DNA of 64,000 bases from Smaragdicoccus niigatensis DSM 44881 = NBRC 103563 (lineage in GTDB: Bacteria; Actinomycetota; Actinomycetes; Mycobacteriales; Mycobacteriaceae), in assembly GCF_000380645.1 (NCBI RefSeq), contig NZ_AQXZ01000008.1, forward strand, positions 1 through 64,000, read 5' to 3'. Below the pieces are notes generated by a model. That model was given only the letters and a program-made list of their open reading frames with translations, had not been told where the DNA came from and did not search any database. Position 1 is the first letter of the stretch, and each line of letters starts with the position of its first letter. Shown here in pieces: positions 35,635-42,529 of this stretch. The translations under genes and the position numbers were made by a program.

Positions 35635-35697
35635 ACGAGAAGACGATAGTCGCCTGTTTGTCCGATAAACGCAGGTCAAGACGTGGAAACAGCGAAT

Positions 35698-35715
35698 GTC
35701 ATGGTTTCGTCATGG
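35698..35715 (+). promoter_or_regulatory. Candidate response-regulator direct repeat
   Basis: GTCATGG occurs at 35698-35704 and 35709-35715 with 11-bp periodicity, the layout of OmpR/PhoB sites (Pho-box halves are CTGTCAT-like). It is about 45-60 bp before the GT2 gene start, where an activator would bind. The nearby OmpR-type regulator is the obvious candidate. Confidence 0.4.
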
Positions 35716-35759
35716 CCATCTTGGGGTCGCGAGACGCCCGCCCCCTCTAGCGTCGAGAC

Positions 35760-36419
35760 ATGGGACAACCCGTGACGGTCGTGGTGCCGTGCCGAAACGA
35801 AGCGGACGCATTGCCAGTGGTTCTGGCCGCGATCCCGCCGGAGTACTCAGTGATCGTCGTCGACAACGGTTCGACCGATGCGACCGCGGAGGTAGCCACC
35901 GCGTGGGGCGCACGGGTCGTCCACGAACCACAGCCCGGATATGGGGCGGCGGTTCTCGCGGGCATCGCCACGGTCACGACGCCGCTGACGGCAGTGATCG
36001 ATGGCGACGGATCTCTCGACCCGAAGGAATTGGCTCAACTGATCGCCGCGGTCGAGGCGGGTGCCGATCTGGCAGTGGGTCGCCGGCGGTCCCGCCTCTC
36101 CGAGGCTGGAGTCTGGCCATGGCATGCGCGACTGGGATCGTCGGTCGCGGCGTGGCGGCTGCGTCGCAAACACGGCGTCGACGTCCATGACATCGCACCG
36201 ATGCGAGTCGCCCGGACCGATCGGCTGCAAGGACTCAATGTCCAGGATCGACGCTTCGGTTTTCCGATCGAACTGTTGGTCCGCGCGGGTGCCGCCAATT
36301 GGCGCATCAGCGAGCACGACATCTCGTACCGGCGTCGGGCAGGTGGGGTGTCGAAGGTTTCCGGGTCGGTTCGCGGCAGCTTCGTCGCGACGGTGGATTT
36401 TCTGAGGATGCTGCGATGA
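35760..36419 (+). CDS. Family 2 glycosyltransferase
   Basis: 219 residues, GT-A fold. VVPCRNEADALP (about 7-18), VVDNGSTD (about 39-46) and the metal-binding DGDGSLDP (about 82-89) are clear. No membrane helix, so it resembles the short dolichol-phosphate-type sugar transferases. First gene of a five-gene operon; a TAGCGT -10-like box ends 6 nt before the ATG, suggesting leaderless mRNA. Confidence 0.88.
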   Translation: MGQPVTVVVPCRNEADALPVVLAAIPPEYSVIVVDNGSTDATAEVATAWGARVVHEPQPGYGAAVLAGIATVTTPLTAVIDGDGSLDPKELAQLIAAVEAGADLAVGRRRSRLSEAGVWPWHARLGSSVAAWRLRRKHGVDVHDIAPMRVARTDRLQGLNVQDRRFGFPIELLVRAGAANWRISEHDISYRRRAGGVSKVSGSVRGSFVATVDFLRMLR

Positions 36420-37084
36420 CGACTCTTCTGGTGATTGCAAAGGCTCCGGTTGCCGGAGAGGCGAAGACGCGGCTGGCGCCCGAGTTCGGAAGCGTTCAGG
36501 CTGCGCGGCTGGCGGCCGCGAGCCTGCTCGACACTCTGGGAACCGTCCTTCGAACCCCGGCTCAGCATCGCGTGGTGGCCTTCACCGGTGATCTCGCCCG
36601 CGCCGAGCGCGCCGACGAGGTTCGGCGGATGCTTGCGCATTTCACGGTGATTCCGCAGCGTGGTGACGGATTCGGCGCGCGTCTGGCGAACGCGCACGTC
36701 GATTCGGCGCGCCTGGGTCGCGGGCCCGTCGTGCAGATCGGAATGGATACCCCGCAGGTCACGTCGGAAGAATTGCATGCCGCGGCCACCTCCACCCAGC
36801 CGGGCTTTGCCGCACTCGGACCGGCCGACGACGGCGGCTGGTGGGTCCTCGGGCTGGCGAACCCGGAGGCTGCGGCAGTACTGGCCGAGGTGCCGATGTC
36901 GACGTCGCAGACCGGTGACCTGACCGCCGCGGCCCTGCGTGGTGCGGGACTCGTCATTCGGTCCGTCGCCCAGCTTCGCGATGTCGACACTCCGGAGGAT
37001 GCGGCCGCAGTTGCCGCGCAGTGCCAACCTGACTCGCACTTTCGCGCGGAACTCTTTGCCGCGCGAATGGCCCGAGGAGCCTGA
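36416..37084 (+). CDS. DUF2064 family protein (GT-A-like)
   Basis: 222 residues from ATG 36416, which overlaps the GT2 stop. TLLVIAKAPVAGEAKTRLAPEFG at the start and ALGPADDGGWWVLGL near 140 are diagnostic for DUF2064 (TIGR04282 group), related to nucleotidyl- and glycosyltransferases. Commonly paired with GT2 enzymes; substrate unknown. One base separates it from the methyltransferase start. Confidence 0.85.
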   Translation: MTTLLVIAKAPVAGEAKTRLAPEFGSVQAARLAAASLLDTLGTVLRTPAQHRVVAFTGDLARAERADEVRRMLAHFTVIPQRGDGFGARLANAHVDSARLGRGPVVQIGMDTPQVTSEELHAAATSTQPGFAALGPADDGGWWVLGLANPEAAAVLAEVPMSTSQTGDLTAAALRGAGLVIRSVAQLRDVDTPEDAAAVAAQCQPDSHFRAELFAARMARGA

Positions 37085-37085
37085 G

Positions 37086-37673
37086 ATGCGGCGCGTGAAA
37101 ACGACCGAAATCTTCGAGCGCGCGTTGAGCGGCGACCGCGTCTGGATGCGCGCCGCGGATGGCAGCCGCGCACCGCTCCCGTTGGGACATCCCCGAGTCG
37201 TCGGATCATTCGAGTCGAGGGTGCTCCGGCTGTGCAGCGGCCCGACGATCGATGTGGTCTGCGGTCCGGGCCGATTCGTGGAGTGGCTCGCGGAACGCGG
37301 GACGCCGGCACTCGGCGTTCCGGCGCTGCAGCGGGACGTCTTCGGCCAACTGCCCGGCGGTGGTCGCTGGCATCACGTGCTGGTGATGGATCACAACCTC
37401 GGGCTCGGTGCGAACCCGGTTCGACTGCTGCGCAGGGTCGGCGAACTGCTTCGTCCCAACGGCACGGCGATCGTCGAATTCGATTCGCCTGGAGTGGCAT
37501 TGGGAGTTCGGGCGGTGCGCCTCGAAACCCGGGACGCGGCCAGTCCATGGTTCCCGTGGGCGCAGGCGGGACTCGATTCTGCTGCCGAACTGGCTGCGTC
37601 GGCGGGTCTTGCGGTGATGTCCACGATGTCGGACGACGGTCGGCATCTGGCGGTAATGGGGCGAGCAGCATGA
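37086..37673 (+). CDS. Class I SAM-dependent methyltransferase
   Basis: 195 residues from ATG 37086, immediately after the DUF2064 stop. The SAM fold is short: IDVVCGPGRFVEWLAERG (about 55-72) replaces the usual DxGxGxG, with HVLVMDHNLGLGAN and LLRPNGTAIVEFDSPG following. It may modify the same glycan or lipid made by the preceding enzymes. The end overlaps the oxidoreductase ATG. Confidence 0.78.
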   Translation: MRRVKTTEIFERALSGDRVWMRAADGSRAPLPLGHPRVVGSFESRVLRLCSGPTIDVVCGPGRFVEWLAERGTPALGVPALQRDVFGQLPGGGRWHHVLVMDHNLGLGANPVRLLRRVGELLRPNGTAIVEFDSPGVALGVRAVRLETRDAASPWFPWAQAGLDSAAELAASAGLAVMSTMSDDGRHLAVMGRAA

Positions 37674-38752
37674 GCGACGCGAAGACAGTGCGAGGCCCCG
37701 CGATCGCCTCCCGGGTTGGACTCTTGCTCGGGATTGCGATCACGATCTGCTTCGTGACGGGATATCTCTCGTTCCTGATCCAGCATTCGCACGGTTGGGT
37801 TCCGTGGCCGACGCGTCCCGTGTGGCTCTACAGCTTCACGCAGGGATTGCACGTCATCACCGGCGTCGCGAGCATCCCGTTGTTGCTGGTCAAGCTGTGG
37901 GCGGTGTTCCCGAATCTGTTCCAGAAGCCGATCATCCGATCGCCCTTGCACGCCGCGGAGCGGGGAAGTATCGCGGTCCTCGTCGGTGCGATGATCTTCG
38001 AGGTCGTCTCGGGCATTCTCAACGCAGCGCAGTGGTACCCGTGGGCCTTCTTCTTCCCGCCCGTCCACTATGCCGTCGCGTGGGTTGTGGTGGGCGCGTT
38101 GCTCATTCACATCGGGGTCAAACTGCCCGAGATTCGGACGGCGCTCGCGGAGAAGGAGATCGATCCCGCTCGTCGGACGGTGCTGCGTACCGCGTGGCTG
38201 GCGACCGGTATTGCCGTGCTCGTGGTCGCCGGACAATCGGTACCTGTTCTCCGGCGCGTGTCGGTACTGGCGCCGCGCAGCGGGAACGGCCCGCAGGATC
38301 TGCCGATCAACCGGACCGCCGCCGCAGCCGACATCGGCGCGGCCGCGCAATCGCCCGATTATCGACTTGCCGTGGTCGGCGCCGGCCAGGAAAAGAGTTT
38401 CAGCCGGATTGATCTGCAGTTGATGGCCCAGACGAAGGCCACCCTTCCGATCTCCTGCGTCGAGGGCTGGAGTGCCTCCGCGAACTGGGAAGGCGTCACG
38501 GTGCGGCAGCTCCTGGACCTCGTTAAAGCGCCCCAAGGCCGCGAAGTCCGAGTCACTTCGCTCGAGAAGAACGGGCTCTATCGCGCGACGACACTGCCCG
38601 CCGACGTCGCCGACGATCCGCTCACTGTGGTGGCGCTGCGCCTCAACGGCGCCGTGCTCGACCTCGACCACGGCTATCCGTGCCGACTCATCGCACCCGC
38701 GCGTCCGGGCGTGCTGCAGACGAAGTGGCTGTCGCGAATCGAGGTGTTGTGA
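37670..38752 (+). CDS. Membrane molybdopterin-dependent oxidoreductase (sulfite-oxidase fold)
   Basis: 360 residues. Four N-terminal helices (about 15-37, 55-78, 102-122, 132-152) with His60s and His148 positions suited to heme, like cytochrome b561/YedZ, then one helix near 178-195. The C-terminal Moco domain (about 230-360) has LPISCVEGWSASANWEGV, where Cys263 is the expected molybdenum ligand. It thus looks like an MsrP-type enzyme fused to its membrane partner. Extracytoplasmic redox substrate unknown. Confidence 0.83.
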   Translation: MSDAKTVRGPAIASRVGLLLGIAITICFVTGYLSFLIQHSHGWVPWPTRPVWLYSFTQGLHVITGVASIPLLLVKLWAVFPNLFQKPIIRSPLHAAERGSIAVLVGAMIFEVVSGILNAAQWYPWAFFFPPVHYAVAWVVVGALLIHIGVKLPEIRTALAEKEIDPARRTVLRTAWLATGIAVLVVAGQSVPVLRRVSVLAPRSGNGPQDLPINRTAAAADIGAAAQSPDYRLAVVGAGQEKSFSRIDLQLMAQTKATLPISCVEGWSASANWEGVTVRQLLDLVKAPQGREVRVTSLEKNGLYRATTLPADVADDPLTVVALRLNGAVLDLDHGYPCRLIAPARPGVLQTKWLSRIEVL

Positions 38753-39162
38753 TGTTGGTCCGAACGGCCCTCATCGTCGGTGGTCTCGCCGCGATCGCCT
38801 TCGGCGTGGCGTCGGCGTTCACCCGTCCGATCCCGGAACTCATCAACGCCGCAGTGTGGTTTGGAGGCGGCATCGCGCTGCACGACGGGCTGTTCGCTCC
38901 ACTGTGCTTGGCGGTGTGGTTCCTGCTCCTTCGCCGGATGCCCGTGTGGGTCTCGGTCTGCGGCTTCTTGACGGTCGTCCTGGTGTTGATCGCGATACCC
39001 GTGCTCGGGCGCACGCTGCCGAACACGACGGTCCTCGATCGCAACTACGTCGGGGGGCTGGCTGCGGTACTGATCGTCGTGTGGGCGGCGGGCGGTGTCT
39101 ACGCGCTCATTCGGTGGTGGCGTCACCGCGATTTGGCTGCGGCGCCCTTCTCGGTCCGCTGA
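38752..39162 (+). CDS. Small membrane protein of the Moco operon
   Basis: 136 residues with about four helices (4-24, 30-60, 66-85, 105-125) and little outside the membrane. The ATG overlaps the oxidoreductase stop (TGATG). It is the last gene of the GT2 operon and likely helps the redox enzyme; that is inferred. Its 3' end overlaps the convergent dps gene by 40 bp. Confidence 0.7.
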   Translation: MLVRTALIVGGLAAIAFGVASAFTRPIPELINAAVWFGGGIALHDGLFAPLCLAVWFLLLRRMPVWVSVCGFLTVVLVLIAIPVLGRTLPNTTVLDRNYVGGLAAVLIVVWAAGGVYALIRWWRHRDLAAAPFSVR

Positions 39163-39662
39163 CCGGAATCGCTGAGCTGACCACCGGCGTTCTCGAGGTG
39201 TGCCCGCACGAACCACTGGAACTTCTCCAGCTCAGCGGCATGACCGATGAGCATGTCCTGGGTGACCGGGTCGGGCTTATCGGTGTCCGAGATGGCCTTG
39301 CGCGTGTCTTCGATGACGCCTCGATAGACGACGTCGAGCGCGCCCAGATGGGCGAGGACCGTGTCCCGGCCCAGCGAGTAGTCGTTCCAGGTCCGGTCCT
39401 TGATGATGGCGCCGGGCGTGCCCTGCGGTGACTCGCCCAGTGCGGCGATGCGTTCGGCGGTCTCGTCCGCGAAGCCGCGCACGAGCACGACCTGCGGGTC
39501 GATCATCTCGTGGACGCCGATGAAGTTCGGGCCGACGACGTTCCAGTGAACGTGCTTGAGCGTGAGATGCAGGTCGTTGTACGTGCTGAGCTGCTTCTGC
39601 AGAATCTGGGCGACCTTGACGCTGTCCTTCTTCGTCATTCCAGGGATCGTGAATTCCGGCAT
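39123..39662 (-). CDS. dps: Dps-family DNA-protecting ferritin
   Basis: 179 residues. Ferroxidase residues are in LKHVHWNVVGPNFIGVHEMIDPQV (about 36-59), with DETAERIAALG following. The family forms 12-mers that oxidise and store iron and shield DNA under oxidative or starvation stress. A basic C-terminal tail (KGAAAKSR) may aid DNA binding. SD AAGGAGG precedes the ATG, and a SigF-like promoter lies about 40 bp upstream. Confidence 0.93.
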   Translation of the reverse strand: MPEFTIPGMTKKDSVKVAQILQKQLSTYNDLHLTLKHVHWNVVGPNFIGVHEMIDPQVVLVRGFADETAERIAALGESPQGTPGAIIKDRTWNDYSLGRDTVLAHLGALDVVYRGVIEDTRKAISDTDKPDPVTQDMLIGHAAELEKFQWFVRAHLENAGGQLSDSGQRTEKGAAAKSR

Positions 39663-39700
39663 GATGAGTTCCTCCTTGACGGCAAGTTGCTTCAGTCCGC

Positions 39701-39725
39701 GTACCCGGATCGGACGCCACTAACC
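39701..39725 (-). promoter_or_regulatory. SigF-like promoter of dps
   Basis: On the minus strand GGTT (39725-39722), 15 bp, then GGGTAC (39706-39701) fits the SigF/SigB consensus (GGTTT-N15-GGGTA). The predicted transcript starts about 32 nt before the dps ATG. Stress-sigma control of dps is known in related actinobacteria. Confidence 0.6.
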
Positions 39726-39751
39726 GTTCGGGCACCCGATACCCTCAAGGA

Positions 39752-40909
39752 ATGAGTGACAGCGCCTTCGACAACGCCGGGTTCTCGACGAAAGCCATTC
39801 ACGCCGGATATGACCCGGACCCGCAGACCGGCGCCGTCAACGTTCCGATCTACACGAGCTCGACGTTCATGCAGGACGGCGTGGGCGGCATGCGCAACGG
39901 CTACGAGTACGCGCGCACCGGCAACCCGACCCGTGCCGCGCTCGAGGCGAACATCGCCGCGATCGAAGCCGGTCAGTTCGGCCGGGCATTCAGCTCCGGT
40001 ATGGCCGCCACGGACTGCACGCTCCGTACGGTGCTGCGCCCGGGCGACCACCTGGTGATCCCGAACGACGCCTACGGCGGCACCTTCCGCCTGATCGACA
40101 AGGTGTTCAAGCACTGGGGAATCGAGCACAGCGTCGCCGCCGTGAGCGACCCCGATGCCGTTCGCGCGGCGATGCGCCCCAACACCAAGCTCGTGTGGGT
40201 CGAGACGCCGACGAACCCGCTGCTCAACATCGGAGACATCGCCGCCCTCGCCGACATCGCGCATGAGAGTGGCGCGAAGCTCGTCGTCGACAACACCTTT
40301 GCGTCGCCGTACCTCCAGCAGCCGATCACGCTCGGCGCGGACATCGTGCTGCACTCGACGACGAAGTACCTGGGTGGTCACTCCGACGTGGTTGGTGGTG
40401 CGTTGGTCACCAACGACGAAGAACTGCACGCAGGTTTCGGATTCCTGCAGAACGGCGCCGGCGCGGTTCCGGGACCGATGGATTGCTACCTCACGCTGCG
40501 CGGGATCAAGACGCTCGCGATCCGCATGGAGCGCCACAGCGATAACGCCGAGAAGATCGCCGACTTCCTCGTCGGGCACTCGGCGGTGTCTCAGGTGATC
40601 TACCCGGGACTCGAAAGCCACCCGGGCCACAAGGTCGCCGAGAAGCAGATGCGCCGGTTCGGTGGCATGCTGTCGGTCCGCCTCCACGGGGGAGCGGACG
40701 CCGCCCGCGAACTGTGCGCCGGTACCAAGGTCTTCACGCTCGCCGAGTCGCTCGGTGGCGTCGAATCGCTCATCGAGCACCCCGCGGCCATGACGCACGC
40801 GTCGACCGAGGGCTCGGAACTCGAAGTTCCGGCTGACCTCGTGCGTCTCTCGGTGGGTATCGAGGACATCGAAGACCTGCTCGCCGACCTCGAGCAAGCG
40901 CTGGGATAG
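39752..40909 (+). CDS. metB: Cystathionine gamma-synthase
   Basis: 385 residues, close to Rv1079. PLP enzyme of the Cys/Met metabolism family: YEYARTGNPTRAALE, the substrate Tyr/Arg region, and the PLP lysine in HSTTKYLGGHSDVVGG (about 200-215). It joins an activated homoserine with cysteine to make cystathionine; gamma-lyase activity is also common in this clade. CAAGGA lies directly before the ATG. Confidence 0.92.
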   Translation: MSDSAFDNAGFSTKAIHAGYDPDPQTGAVNVPIYTSSTFMQDGVGGMRNGYEYARTGNPTRAALEANIAAIEAGQFGRAFSSGMAATDCTLRTVLRPGDHLVIPNDAYGGTFRLIDKVFKHWGIEHSVAAVSDPDAVRAAMRPNTKLVWVETPTNPLLNIGDIAALADIAHESGAKLVVDNTFASPYLQQPITLGADIVLHSTTKYLGGHSDVVGGALVTNDEELHAGFGFLQNGAGAVPGPMDCYLTLRGIKTLAIRMERHSDNAEKIADFLVGHSAVSQVIYPGLESHPGHKVAEKQMRRFGGMLSVRLHGGADAARELCAGTKVFTLAESLGGVESLIEHPAAMTHASTEGSELEVPADLVRLSVGIEDIEDLLADLEQALG

Positions 40910-40912
40910 AAC

Positions 40913-41329
40913 GTGCCCTGGGACTGCCCGCAGTGTGGTCGCCGCTTCCGGCGGTCCGGGCAGTCCCACGAGTGCGCGCCGGCGATGTCGATCGAGGAGT
41001 ATTTCGCGACCGGCCCGCCGTGGGAACGACCGATCTTCGAAGCGGTCATCGACCATCTGGAGTCGATCGGACCGGTACACGTCGAGCCGGTCTCGGTCGG
41101 GATCTTCCTCAAACGAGCGCAGTCGTTCGCGCAGTTGCGACCCATGACGAAGTGGGTGGCGCTGTCGTTCTCGCTGTCGCATCGGGTGTCGCATGGCCTG
41201 ATGACCCGCAAGCCGATGGAGTACTCGGGCAAGTACTTTCACGTCGTCAACCTGCGCGAACCCGCGGACTTCGACGACGAGATCCGCAACTGGCTGACCG
41301 AGGCCTATCTCAACGCGCCCGCAGACTGA
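40913..41329 (+). CDS. DUF5655 domain protein with N-terminal zinc-ribbon motif
   Basis: 138 residues from GTG 40913, 3 nt after metB. An N-terminal CPQCGRRFRRSGQSHEC set (Cys-x2-Cys...His-x-Cys) looks zinc-binding. The DUF5655 body (about 25-135) has SIEEYF and KWVALSFSLSHRV. Function unknown. Its 3' end overlaps the convergent TetR/gamma-CA gene by 20 bp. Confidence 0.8.
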   Translation: MPWDCPQCGRRFRRSGQSHECAPAMSIEEYFATGPPWERPIFEAVIDHLESIGPVHVEPVSVGIFLKRAQSFAQLRPMTKWVALSFSLSHRVSHGLMTRKPMEYSGKYFHVVNLREPADFDDEIRNWLTEAYLNAPAD

Positions 41330-42443
41330 TCTGCCGGTGATGTTCGCGCAGCTCCTCGTAGCCGGCGGCGTTCGCGCGGATGTCGGCGACCTCCTCGTCG
41401 GTCACGGGCCGGCGAATCTTTCCGGGTACCCCCGCGACGAGTGAGCCCGGCGGAATGTCGACACCCTGGGGGACCAGGGCGTTCGCGGCGATGAGTGAGC
41501 CGGCGCCGATCGTGGCGCCGTTGAGGACCGTCGCGCCCATTCCGATCAGAACGTCGTCGCCGATCGTGCAGCCATGCAGGATCGCGTTGTGTCCCACGGA
41601 GACACCCGCACCGACCCGCAGTGGGAACCCGCGGTCAGTGTGCAGCACGCACCCGTCCTGGATGTTCGAACCGGCGCCGATGGAGATGGGTTCCGCTTCG
41701 GCGCGAAGCACTGCCTGGTACCAGATGCTGGCGCCGGGACCGATCGTGATGTCGCCGATCACGGTCGCGTTGGGAGCGACCCAGGCGGTGTCGTCGATAT
41801 CGGGGGCGTGGTCCTGGAAAGGCGCAGTCAAGGTGTGCGGTCCGCTGGCAGCGCGGAGGAGGGTGTCGATGAGTCGATGACTGCGCGCCACCATGACCTC
41901 GGCACTGACGTCGGGATGCCGGAGCCACCCATTCACCAGGGCGGAAAAGCTGCTCATCCAGATGTCGGCGAGCGTCGACAAATCGGTGGGATCAGGCTGA
42001 ATCCCGGTGCTGATGAAGGCTGCGGCGACACTTTCGCGGGATTGAGCGGCGATTCGCCGGCGAGCGCTACGGGCCGCGTCGGCGACCGGTCCGTCCATCG
42101 GATGGGATCGATCGAAGAGCACAGACCAGTCACTGGGGCGAGGTTCGAGCGCGGTGAACACGCGCCGAAACGTCTCTTTCGCACGCTCGCGTCCACTGCC
42201 GTGGGCGGCCGAGTCGATCGCCGTGCTCAGGATTCCCGCGGCGCGTTCGACGCATGCGATGTACAGCCGGTCCTTCGTGTCGAAGTAGGCGTACACCAGC
42301 GGTTTCGACACTCCGGCCTGCGCCGCTACCTCGCGCAATGACAGTCCGGCATACCCGGTTCGGGCGATCTGCTCAGCCGCGATGTCGAGAATCTGCGACT
42401 CTCGGGCAGCGCGCGGCACGCCTTTCGTTCCTGCGGTGCTCAC
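41310..42443 (-). CDS. In-frame fusion: TetR regulator plus gamma-carbonic-anhydrase-type beta-helix
   Basis: 377 residues in one open frame. The TetR HTH is at about 18-62 (LSLREVAAQAGVSKPLVYAYF), with a TetR ligand domain to about 198. After a linker (ASGPHTLTAPF), a left-handed beta-helix of the gamma-carbonic anhydrase family runs from 217 to 377, starting DDTAWVAPNATVIGD. The zinc histidines are present as His268, His285 and His290. A TTG at Leu205 could allow separate translation of the enzyme part. The gene is divergent from agpS with a palindrome between. Confidence 0.85.
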   Translation of the reverse strand: MSTAGTKGVPRAARESQILDIAAEQIARTGYAGLSLREVAAQAGVSKPLVYAYFDTKDRLYIACVERAAGILSTAIDSAAHGSGRERAKETFRRVFTALEPRPSDWSVLFDRSHPMDGPVADAARSARRRIAAQSRESVAAAFISTGIQPDPTDLSTLADIWMSSFSALVNGWLRHPDVSAEVMVARSHRLIDTLLRAASGPHTLTAPFQDHAPDIDDTAWVAPNATVIGDITIGPGASIWYQAVLRAEAEPISIGAGSNIQDGCVLHTDRGFPLRVGAGVSVGHNAILHGCTIGDDVLIGMGATVLNGATIGAGSLIAANALVPQGVDIPPGSLVAGVPGKIRRPVTDEEVADIRANAAGYEELREHHRQISLRAR

Positions 42444-42486
42444 CGTCGTGACGACCTTTCCTCGAACCCTTGCATTAGATTAACCG

Positions 42487-42503
42487 ATCGGTATATTACC
42501 GAT
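42487..42503. promoter_or_regulatory. TetR-type operator between the fusion gene and agpS
   Basis: ATCGGTA (42487-42493), three bases, then TACCGAT (42497-42503): perfect 7-bp arms. It overlaps a second palindrome ACCGATCGGT just to the left. Its place between the divergent starts suggests binding by the adjacent TetR domain. Confidence 0.6.
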
Positions 42504-42529
42504 TAGTCAATTCAGTGAGGGGTTCAACT

